Source: Acidocella sp.
Lineage (GTDB): Bacteria; Pseudomonadota; Alphaproteobacteria; Acetobacterales; Acetobacteraceae
NCBI GenBank assembly: GCA_026224875.1
Contig: JAMFRU010000003.1
Location: 1-54,244, forward strand
Reading direction: 5' to 3'
DNA length: 54,244 nt
Shown: one piece after another, positions 34,195 through 42,900 of the stretch
Layout: every line of letters starts with the position of its first letter
How positions within the stretch are numbered: the stretch's first letter is position 1
Program-made: the position numbers and the translations under genes
The notes under the pieces: generated by a model
Told to the model about the DNA's origin: nothing
Database searches by the model: none
The model's input: only the letters and a program-made list of their open reading frames with translations

Positions 34195-35145
34195 ATGGAA
34201 CGACTTCGTTTCGATGGGAAGACCGCCATAGTTACCGGTGCCGGCGGCAACCCCAGCCTGGGGCGGGCGCATGCGCTACTTTTGGGCGCGCGCGGCGCCA
34301 ATGTCGTGGTCAACGATATCGGGCGTGACCCTGAGGCCCGCCATTATCCGGGTGAGGCTTCGGCTGAAACGGTGGCTGAAGAGATCCGCGCCGCCGGCGG
34401 CAATGCAATTGCAAGTTTTGACTCCGTCACCTCACCGGAAGGTGCTGAGGCAATCATCCGCACCGCGATCGACGCTTTCGGCCGCATCGATATTCTTATT
34501 AACAACGCAGGTATTTCCATCGGTGCGCCGTTCGGCGAGATTTCCACGCGCGACATCCAGCGGCATATCGATGTGAATCTCATGGGCTCCATATGGTGCA
34601 GCCGGGCCGCCTGGCCGCATATGAAGCGCCAAGGATACGGGCGGATCGTCAACATCACCTCCAGCTCCATGACCGGTTTTGCCAACCAGGTGGCATATGC
34701 CGCCAGTAAGGGGGGCGCCTGGTCGCTCACGCGTTCCCTGGCGGCCGAGGGGCAGCCATTCGGCATCAAGGTGAATGCCGTTAGCCCAGGCGGCTACACG
34801 CGGCTGGTGATTTCGACACTGGAGGCGGATTCACCGTTGCTCGCCCATTCGCAGGAAAATCTGCCGCCCGAGCTTTCTTCTCCGGCGGTTGCCTTTTTGG
34901 CGCATGAAACGTGCCCGGTGACCGGCGAATGCATCGACTCCGTGGGCGGCGAGGTGCAGCGCTGCTACATCAGCCGCACCAAGGGTTTTGCCGAGCGGGA
35001 TCACAGCATCGAGACCATTGCCGCGCGCTGGGCCGAGGTGATGGACGAACACGGTGCTGCCTGTGTGGCCCTGGCCGATATGGATACGTCGGGCTGGGGC
35101 CTGAGGCCCTACGATGCTTCGCTACAGAAGGAATTTTCCCGATGA
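34195..35145 (+). CDS. SDR, 17-beta-HSD4-like hydroxyacyl dehydrogenase type
   Basis: This 316-residue SDR resembles the (3R)-hydroxyacyl-CoA dehydrogenase domain of multifunctional enzyme 2/HSD17B4. It has TGAGGNPSLG with a longer glycine loop at about 13-22, VVVNDIGRD after the second strand, NNAGIS, serines in NITSSSMTG and the active site YAASK. The C-terminal extension of about 50 residues exceeds the classical SDR length. The start lies one base after the P450 stop, with AAAGGGGAG upstream. It probably oxidises the alcohol made by the preceding monooxygenases or a hydroxyacyl-CoA. Its stop overlaps a GST-like start fragment. Confidence 0.9.
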   Translation: MERLRFDGKTAIVTGAGGNPSLGRAHALLLGARGANVVVNDIGRDPEARHYPGEASAETVAEEIRAAGGNAIASFDSVTSPEGAEAIIRTAIDAFGRIDILINNAGISIGAPFGEISTRDIQRHIDVNLMGSIWCSRAAWPHMKRQGYGRIVNITSSSMTGFANQVAYAASKGGAWSLTRSLAAEGQPFGIKVNAVSPGGYTRLVISTLEADSPLLAHSQENLPPELSSPAVAFLAHETCPVTGECIDSVGGEVQRCYISRTKGFAERDHSIETIAARWAEVMDEHGAACVALADMDTSGWGLRPYDASLQKEFSR

Positions 35146-35183
35146 TCACCGTCCATTATCTCAGCAAGTCGCGGCAAGGTTAG
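35142..35183 (+). pseudogene. N-terminal fragment resembling glutathione S-transferase
   Basis: ATG at 35142 overlaps the SDR stop as ATGA and opens a 13-codon frame, MITVHYLSKSRQG, ending at TAG 35181-35183. Many glutathione S-transferases begin MITVHHLxxSR, so this looks like the first exposed strand of such a gene whose remainder has been deleted. The short length keeps this tentative. Confidence 0.5.
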
Positions 35184-35192
35184 CCTGCCATC

Positions 35193-36377
35193 ATGAACCA
35201 ATCTGTCGAGCCGCATGAGAGCGGCGCCGGTGACATTCTCCGCCGCATCGAATCGCTTCGCCCGTTGATTGAGGCGCAGGCCGATGCGAACGACGCTGGA
35301 ACAGAAATATCGGCGGCGGTGACCGAGGCGTTGGAAGGTGCCAAATTGTTTGCACTGACCGCGCCGCATGTGCTCGGCGGTGCGGAGGCGCATCCTCTGG
35401 CGGTGCTGGAGGTTCTGCGCGCGCTCTCCTATTTCGATGGGTCGACCGGCTGGTACTGCCAGGCGGCGGTGACCGGCGTGGCCGTGGCCGGCGCGTTTCT
35501 GGGAGACCGTGCCGTTGACGAGATTTTTTGCAGGGGCGAGCGCGCAACCTGCGCCGGCCAGGCTGCTCCTTCGGGCACAGCGGAGCGGGTCGGCGATGGC
35601 TACCGCATCAGCGGTTCGTTCAGCTTCGGCAGCGGTCTGCCCAATGCTTCCTGGATCGTGGGCGGCTACATTCTCCACAAGGATGGCGTGCCGGTGTTGG
35701 GGGAAAGCGGCCAGCCCGTGATGCTGATTGCCGTGGCGCCGCGTACAAAAGTCGAGATATCGGCAAATTGGAACGTGCTTGGCCTCAGGGGCACGGGCAG
35801 CTATGATTTTCGCGTTCCAGAACAGATCATTCATGAGGATTTTGCCTTCGACGCCGCAGCGCCCCGGCAATTGCGCGGCGGCGCGTTGTACGGCATGGGT
35901 TTTTTGGCCCTCCCGCTTCTATGTCACGCCTCATTCGGCCTTGGCTGTACGGCGCGCGCCCTCGAAGAATGGACAATCCACGCCCGCGCGAAGCGGCGGG
36001 GACAAAGCGGGACAACCGCCGAATCAGAAGTGTTTCAGCGCGATCTTGGCTTTGCGCATGCGCGCTTCCGTGCCGCGGAGGTGTATATACGGCATAATTT
36101 CGCGCAGCTTTTCGATGGCGCCAAGCGAGGCCATATTGCCGATGGGCTGAAGCTCGATGCCAGGCTTGGCACCTCCAATATCATTTCGCTGGGTACGAAA
36201 ATCTCGCAGAAGGCATTTACCGCGAGCGCGACAACGGGGCTGCGCAATGGCAACCGCATCCAGCGCTGTTTCCGGGACATGCAGGCGGCAAACGCGCATT
36301 TTCTGACGAATGAACAATCTTTTATCGACGCAGGCCGTTACCTGGCGGGCATTCCCGGTGCGCATCCCGGCTTCTAG
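35193..36377 (+). CDS. Flavin-dependent monooxygenase, acyl-CoA dehydrogenase fold (HsaA-like)
   Basis: This 394-residue member of the acyl-CoA dehydrogenase-like flavin monooxygenase group also includes HsaA, HpaB-type and similar hydroxylases. Recognisable parts are ALEGAKLFALTAPHVLGGAE, DGSTGWYCQAAVTG, the substrate-loop region RISGSFSFGSGLPNASW and NWNVLGLRGTGSYDF. The C-terminal helical domain contains SQKAFTASATTGLRNGNRIQ. Length equals that of HsaA. HsaA hydroxylates a phenolic secosteroid with a separate reductase HsaB; no reductase lies nearby. AAGG is some 15 bases upstream of the ATG. It follows the P450/SDR pair in the same direction. Confidence 0.85.
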   Translation: MNQSVEPHESGAGDILRRIESLRPLIEAQADANDAGTEISAAVTEALEGAKLFALTAPHVLGGAEAHPLAVLEVLRALSYFDGSTGWYCQAAVTGVAVAGAFLGDRAVDEIFCRGERATCAGQAAPSGTAERVGDGYRISGSFSFGSGLPNASWIVGGYILHKDGVPVLGESGQPVMLIAVAPRTKVEISANWNVLGLRGTGSYDFRVPEQIIHEDFAFDAAAPRQLRGGALYGMGFLALPLLCHASFGLGCTARALEEWTIHARAKRRGQSGTTAESEVFQRDLGFAHARFRAAEVYIRHNFAQLFDGAKRGHIADGLKLDARLGTSNIISLGTKISQKAFTASATTGLRNGNRIQRCFRDMQAANAHFLTNEQSFIDAGRYLAGIPGAHPGF

Positions 36378-36414
36378 AGACGGTTACATAAACAGATCGA
36401 CCAGGAATTATAAA

Positions 36415-37176
36415 ATGGCGCGGCGCTTTGAAGGCAAGGTTATATTGGTTACCGGCGGCGCCAGTGGGATCGGGCTTGCGGCGGCGCGCGCTTTCGCAAA
36501 AGAAGGCGGCAAAGTCGTGATCGCCGACCTCAATGGGGAGGGGGCAAAAGCCATGGCCGCCATGATCGAGGCCCAGGGTGGGATCGCGAGCGGCATCGGT
36601 GTCGACGTTACCGATTTCGCCGCCTGCCAGGCCATGGTTAATCACGCGGTCAATACCTACGGCGGACTCCACATCGCTTTCAATAACGCCGGCATACCCT
36701 CGCCGCCGGTCACTGCCTTTACCGAGATATCGGTTGGGGACTGGCACAAGGTGATGGATATCAATGTAAACGGAATATTCTACAGCATGAAGGCTGAGGT
36801 GCCGGCGATGCTGGCATCGGGCGGCACCGCGATTATCAACACCGCCTCCACCGCCGGGATTCGCGCCGCGCCGAACATGCCGTCCTACATCGCCAGCAAG
36901 CACGCCGTCGTGGGTCTCACGAGGGCGGCTGGGCTCGATCTCATCAAACACGGCATCCGGGTCAACGCCGTCTGCCCGGGCATGGTCGCAACGCCAATGA
37001 TGCTGCCGCTGCTCGAAGATGTGCAGATGCGCGACGCCCTCCAGGCAATGATCCCATTTGGCCGGCTGGGCTCGCCCGGGGAAATCGCCGAGGGCGTGCT
37101 GTTCCTTGCCTCCGACGCTGCGCGCTATGCGGTGGGCGCGCTCCTCACCCTGGATGGCGGCCTGACACTTTCCTGA
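36415..37176 (+). CDS. SDR family oxidoreductase
   Basis: This 253-residue classical SDR has VTGGASGIG at about 11-19, NNAGIP, serine in NTASTAG and the active site YIASK, with the C-terminal GGLTL segment typical of the 3-oxoacyl-ACP reductase-like group. All catalytic residues are present. The start is ATG 36415 with AGGA upstream; an in-frame extension to 36310 would overlap the preceding gene and is unlikely. It is the last intact gene of the run that begins at 31780. Confidence 0.92.
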   Translation: MARRFEGKVILVTGGASGIGLAAARAFAKEGGKVVIADLNGEGAKAMAAMIEAQGGIASGIGVDVTDFAACQAMVNHAVNTYGGLHIAFNNAGIPSPPVTAFTEISVGDWHKVMDINVNGIFYSMKAEVPAMLASGGTAIINTASTAGIRAAPNMPSYIASKHAVVGLTRAAGLDLIKHGIRVNAVCPGMVATPMMLPLLEDVQMRDALQAMIPFGRLGSPGEIAEGVLFLASDAARYAVGALLTLDGGLTLS

Positions 37177-37182
37177 GCATAG

Positions 37183-37305
37183 CGGGTAGTTACGGCCCAT
37201 GGCGGATATGTGCGCATATTCCAGACCGCGCTCGACAAATGCATCCGGTTGGGCTTCATTCTGCTGGCGGACCGTGAGAAGATTATCCGGACCGGCGTGG
37301 CTTGA
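37183..37305 (+). pseudogene. C-terminal remnant of an alpha/beta-hydrolase-domain protein
   Basis: An open stretch between TAG (37180) and TGA (37303-37305) encodes HGGYVRIFQTALDKCIRLGF followed by ILLADREKIIRTGVA. The pattern of a G/HxxYV start, an amphipathic helix, a GF(L)LxxD segment and a short helix resembles the C-terminal end of exported alpha/beta hydrolase domain proteins. No start codon or upstream part remains. The identification is by pattern only. Confidence 0.45.
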
Positions 37306-37409
37306 TGATCCGCAAACCGCGTAACCGCCCGCAATATCGCCGTAATAAGCCCGGCGCACGATATAAATGACAACCGGCGCCAAGCCGCGGACAGGGGAGA
37401 GGACAGAAG

Positions 37410-39788
37410 GTGGCAGAGCAACATAACCCGCCGGTCATCGCGGCACTCAGCGCATTCGACCAGTCATCCGGCTCGCCGCTCGAGCGCGCTTTGTTCAACA
37501 ACCGTATAATCATTCTGCTTGTGTGCCTGGCCGCCACGCTCTTCCTCGGTTTCGAGGCAACGAAGGTGCGGCTATCGGCGAATTTCTCGCAGATGATCCC
37601 CGTGCATCAGCCTTATATCGTCAATTACCTCGCTCATTATGATACGCTGAGCACATTATCGGATTCAGTGCAGGTCGCGGTGGTGGCGAATAACGGCGCG
37701 ATCCTGAATGCACATTATCTGAGCGTACTCCGCAACATAAATGACGAGGTATATCTGCTGCCGGGCGTGAACCGCGGCTACGAGCAATCGCTGATAAGCA
37801 CGCAAACCACCTGGAGCCAGGTGACAGCGGATGGCACCGCCGGCGGGTCGGTGGTCGATGAAAACTATGACGGCTCACCGCAGGCTTTGCGGATCGTCGC
37901 CGAACATATCCAAAATGCCCGCCTCGGCGGGCGGCTCATCGGCTTTGATTTCAAATCCACCAAGATTAACGCGCCGCTGCTGCTGCAAATCGACGGCAAA
38001 CCGGTAAATTACGGGCCGTTGGCGGAAAAACTTGAGCAGATCCGCAAAAAATACGATGCGCAAGGCGTAACATTGCATATCACCGGTGCCGCCATGGTCG
38101 CGGGTGGCCTGATCGCCGGACTCAACAAGATTCTGGGTTTCTTCCTGCTCTCGATTGTGGTGACCTGCGCGGTGTTGCTCTGGTACACACGCTGCATTCG
38201 CTCGGCGGCCCTCGTGGTGGTGGCGTCGCTCACCGCCGTGGTCTGGCAGCTCGGCCTGCTGACCCTGCTTGGCATCGATCTGACTCCTTATTCCGTGCTG
38301 GTGCCGTTCCTGGTGTTCGCCATCGGCATGAGCCATGGCGCACAGAAGATGAACGGTGTGATGCAGGATATCGGCCGCGGCACGCACCGGTTGGTAGCCG
38401 CGCGTTACACCTTCCGCCGCCTGTTCCTGGCCGGCTTCGCAGCACTTATGTGCGATGCGACCAGCTTTCTGGTACTGCTGGTCATACGTATCGGCGCGAT
38501 CCAGCAATTGGCGATCGCGGCGACCATCGGCGTGGCGCTGCTTGTTGTTACCAATCTCATTATGATCCCCATCATGCTGAGCTATTTTGGCGTCAGCCCG
38601 AAGGCCGCCGCGCGCAGCCTGCGCGCCGGCACCGCCGCCCGGGACAAAAAGCACCCTGTCTGGTCGTTTCTGGATCTGTTCACGCGCCGGGGGCCGGCCG
38701 CGCTGGTGATAACCGCGACCGTGCTGCTCACCATATTCGGCTATAGCGTGGGGCGGCATGTGCAAATTGGCGACCTGCAGACCGGCGCCCCGGAATTCCG
38801 GCAAAACGCGCAATATAACCGGGATAATGCCTATCTCCTTCGCTATTACGCCAGCGGCAGCGACACGCTGGTGGTAATGGTGGACACGCCGCCTGGCGAT
38901 TGCCTGGACTATGCCACTCTTTCCACGATGGACCGGCTGCAATGGCAGCTCCGGCAAATGCCAATGGTGATGACCGCATACTCCGCTGCAACCGCCGAGG
39001 CCGGTATGTCGATGTGGGCGTGGGAAGGCTCGCCAAAATGGTTCGGACTCGAACCGGATGATTCACTGCTCAATCTACCCCAACACGCTCTCACCGGGCC
39101 GCTGATGGATTTCCCCTGCAGCTTTGTGCCAATTTACGTTCCGCTCGCCAACCATAAGGCGGCTACACTGAGTGCCGTGGTGAATGCCATCAGCACGTTC
39201 ATCGAAAATCCCGTCAATCAGGGGCCTGGATACAAAATCTCGCTGCTGGCCGGCAATGCCGGCATCGATTATGCAACGAACCTCGTGGTGGCGCAGGCCG
39301 ATTCCATCATGCTGCTGCTCATATACGGCGTTGTCATCATTTTCTGTTTCGCCGCCTTCCGGTCCTGGCGCGCAGTGCTGTGCGCTGTCATTCCTTTGGC
39401 CATCACCTCCATATTGGTTCAGGCGCTGATGGTGTGGCTGCATATCGGCATCAAGGTTGCCACGCTACCGGTGCTGGCACTGGGTGTCGGCATCGGCGTG
39501 GACTATGCGCTGTACGTGCTGAGCATTCTGCTGGGTTTCCTGCGCTCCGGCATGGACCTGTCGCAAGCCTATTACGAGACCTTGCTGTCAACCGGCAAAA
39601 TCGTGCTGCTGACGGGGTTTACCTTGGCGATCGGCGTCAGCACCTGGATTTTCGCACCCATAAAATTCCAGGCGGATATGGGCCTGCTGCTCTCCTTCAT
39701 GTTCCTGTGGAACATGCTCGGCGCCATGATCCTACTGCCCGCTTTGGCCTGCTTTCTGCTTCCTGCCCGGCTATTTGAATCCGCCTGA
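37410..39788 (+). CDS. MMPL/RND family transporter
   Basis: This 792-residue inner-membrane protein is built of two repeats, each with one membrane helix, a large periplasmic loop and five further helices. The first helix is at about 30-48 (IIILLVCLAATLFLGFEAT), and helices 2-6 lie at about 235-400. The second repeat starts with AALVITATVLLTIFGYSVG, with its helices 8-12 at about 630-785, including GVGIGVDYALYVL. MMPL-type RND proteins move lipids and hydrophobic compounds, and relatives are often encoded with DUF1302 and DUF1329 proteins, as here at the other end of the island. The start is GTG at 37410, preceded by GGGGAGAGGA. Confidence 0.9.
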   Translation: MAEQHNPPVIAALSAFDQSSGSPLERALFNNRIIILLVCLAATLFLGFEATKVRLSANFSQMIPVHQPYIVNYLAHYDTLSTLSDSVQVAVVANNGAILNAHYLSVLRNINDEVYLLPGVNRGYEQSLISTQTTWSQVTADGTAGGSVVDENYDGSPQALRIVAEHIQNARLGGRLIGFDFKSTKINAPLLLQIDGKPVNYGPLAEKLEQIRKKYDAQGVTLHITGAAMVAGGLIAGLNKILGFFLLSIVVTCAVLLWYTRCIRSAALVVVASLTAVVWQLGLLTLLGIDLTPYSVLVPFLVFAIGMSHGAQKMNGVMQDIGRGTHRLVAARYTFRRLFLAGFAALMCDATSFLVLLVIRIGAIQQLAIAATIGVALLVVTNLIMIPIMLSYFGVSPKAAARSLRAGTAARDKKHPVWSFLDLFTRRGPAALVITATVLLTIFGYSVGRHVQIGDLQTGAPEFRQNAQYNRDNAYLLRYYASGSDTLVVMVDTPPGDCLDYATLSTMDRLQWQLRQMPMVMTAYSAATAEAGMSMWAWEGSPKWFGLEPDDSLLNLPQHALTGPLMDFPCSFVPIYVPLANHKAATLSAVVNAISTFIENPVNQGPGYKISLLAGNAGIDYATNLVVAQADSIMLLLIYGVVIIFCFAAFRSWRAVLCAVIPLAITSILVQALMVWLHIGIKVATLPVLALGVGIGVDYALYVLSILLGFLRSGMDLSQAYYETLLSTGKIVLLTGFTLAIGVSTWIFAPIKFQADMGLLLSFMFLWNMLGAMILLPALACFLLPARLFESA

Positions 39789-39951
39789 GGGGTCACGCTG
39801 CTCGAGCATGGTGCCCGCACGCCGTGAGCGTTAACAATGCGCTGCTTCACGAATGGGCCGCCCGTGGATTCCGTCGACGAATATGGTGTTGAGAGCCTGT
39901 GACAGCGGCAGGCGGAGCGCTTATTGCAGAACGCCGGCGGTTCGGTTATGT

Positions 39952-42900
39952 ATGGGAAATAATCCCGTTATATCAAGGCACAGCTTGCGCTCTCAGATCG
40001 CGATCATGTTTTCCGTGGCGGCATTATGCGCCTTGCTGCCCGGCGTGCCGGCCGGGGCGGAAAGCAGCTGCAAGCCCGATGCCGCCTGTGCCGGCGCCGC
40101 TCCCGTGCCGATGCTGGCGCAGACTGTTTTTCCGGCCACCGGCACGCATGAGACGATCATCACCATCCCCAGTTTTGGCCGTTATGCCATTGCGGTGTCC
40201 AGCGCCCAGGGCACGGCTTTGCAGCTGGTCGACCGCATGGCGGGCCCCGGCAATGTTTCCGGCGCGCCCGGGGCACAGGATGGCAGGATTGATGCGTTTC
40301 TGGAGCGCGGCACGTATAAGCTCCGCCTGATTTCCGATGCGCGCGGTACGGGCAAAGCCACGGTCTCGGTGGTAAAATTCACCGAGTTGCAGGGCGCGCC
40401 GGTGCAGCTCGTCGAGGACAAGCCGGTCATCGCCGATCTGGGCGATGGGCAGCAGCGCAGCTGGTGGATCGTGGTCAAGGCGCGCGGCACTTATAATTTC
40501 GAGGCCGGCGGGCGCTATCTGAACGAGCTGCGCCTGTGGCAGCCGGGGTCATGGATGGTGAATGCCACACCGGTTGTGGCGGAGGCGGATGGTAATCCGG
40601 ACCAGCCTTTGGCTTTGCGCCAGCTGGTGGCGCAGCTTGAGCCCGGCATATATCAACTCTCCGCCTATGGCGGGCCCGGCCTGCCCTGGGCGCAGAATTC
40701 CAAGGCGGCACCGTTCATGCTGCGCTGGGGCGTGCCGGGTTTGAGCGATGCCGGGCGCAGCCTGCATCAGGCGTCCATACTGGGGATCGACAGGTTTCTG
40801 GTGCCGGGCACCGCGACAACGCTGCGGCTGGTGCTCGACAAAGCCGAGCCCGCCACGGTCGCGGCGCAGCCCTATGATCCCGCCTCGATGTTCGACCAGA
40901 GCCAGGCCAATGTAGCAACGATCGACAAGCACAGCCGCGACCCGGTGGCCGAGCTGGACCTGCCGGCGACCAACAACGCCGTGCCCTGGCTGGTGACGGT
41001 GACGCGCCAGCCCGGCGCGCCCTACCGGCTGGAAGTCCTCAATGCCGGGGGGGCTCAGACCACGCTCAGCCTGGACCACGGCAATACACTGCTCGCCGTG
41101 ACCCTCCCTGGCGACGCGGATGACGAGATCGACCCCGGTTTCCTGCTGATCCAAAATGACAGCCAGAAAATGGTGGCCTCTTCGGCGATCGATCTCGACA
41201 CCGCTCTGCCCTGGCGCCGCCGTTTCAACCTGCTCGATACGGCTCAGACCTTTCTCCATACCAGCAAGCCCGTAAACCTGGTGGTCAGCGGCAGCGGCGC
41301 GCCGGCGCAATTCGTTGTTGACCGCTTCATGATCAACGCGCCCGATGAACGCCATATCCCGGACCCGAAACCCTCGGGCGGGGTGTGGACGCTCACACCC
41401 GGCTATTACGTGCTCTCGGCTTTGCCGCAAACGAACGGGCACGGCGTGTTGACGATGTCGATGACCGTGCAAGACGGCCCGGCCCCCAGCATCGACAGCT
41501 CGCGTTTGCCGGCGGCCTTGTTCGAGGATCTCAGCGTCAACGCGCCGGATGAGGAGCTGGGCGCAGCCAATATCAGCGAAACGGGCGAAAGCCCGTGGTC
41601 TTTCACCCTCATCTCCTCCCGCGGCGACGGTGCAAATTTTGGCCTGCGCCAAATGGACTTACCGGCAACGCTAGCACAGCCGCTCAGCTTCGAGCTCGGG
41701 GCTGGCCAGGTGATGAACATCCCCATCAGCATTGCCGCGGATGGGCAGCTGGCCGTTACCGGCGAGGATGGCGCCGGGCTCGGCTTCACCCTCGATGGCA
41801 AAGTCGTGTCAGGCACGATGATGCTTCATCGGGGCCAGTATGAGTTCGCGATGACCGGGCCGAAGACGGGCGCGCGCCTGGTCAACCTCGCCGAAACCCC
41901 GGCCAGTTTGCTGCCCGCCACGGCTTTGCCTGTACTGGCGCCGGCACAGATCGCCCCCGCGGCTCTGCCGCCCGTGCGCCCTGGCCGGCCGGATTTCCTC
42001 GATTTCGCGCAGGGGCAAAACGTTAATTTTGCACTGCCGGTTGACCATGACGCTTTGTACCGGTTCGAGACCACCGGCCTGCTGGAAACCGGCGGGACGA
42101 TCCGCACGCATATCAACCCGTCACTGGGCACTGCCGAAGGTAACGGCACAGGGCGCAATTTTCTACTCCAGATGTTTTTGCGCGAGGGTGATTATCAGCT
42201 CGCCGTGCAGTCCCAGGGGCAAACCGCGGGCCATGCCGGCGTGGCACTCACGGAAACGCCGCTGCTCGATGAGGGTGTGCTGGCGCCGGGCAACCCGGCG
42301 CGCATCACGCTGGAGCCGGGCCAGGCAGCGCTCTATCATTTTCATATCGCGGCCCAGGGCATTTATCACCTGTTCACCCTCGGCCTCGGCCATAGTTTCA
42401 ACATGCGGCTTGAGGATGCGGACGGCTGGCCATTGCTCGCCCCCGGCGGTGCCGCGGATGCACAGCTCGATCTGGCACCGGGCGATTACCGCATGATCCT
42501 GCTGCCAGGTCTGGTGGAAAACCGCGCCGTGACCATGCTGCAGCAGATTTTGCCACCGCCAGTCTACGCCGGGCATGGGCCGTTCCAGGTCGCGTTCGGC
42601 CAGGATATGCAAAACCGCTGGATGGAGCCGGCGCCGGGCGCCAAACGCGTGCCGGATATCTGGAGTTTCGACCTGCCGGCCGCCGCAACGGTGACGGTGA
42701 CAATCAATGCCGGCATGCGGGCGCAGGTTTTCGGCGCTGTGCCGGGTGCTGCCGCCTTCGGCACGACTGACGGCGGGAGCTGGACGGGCAGGCTTGCCGC
42801 CGGTGCCTATGCCATCGCCACCATGAGTGCGGCGCAGAACAACCGTGTCGATTACACGCTCAATGTCAGCCTGAAAGACCTCATCCCCGGCCAGAGCGAA

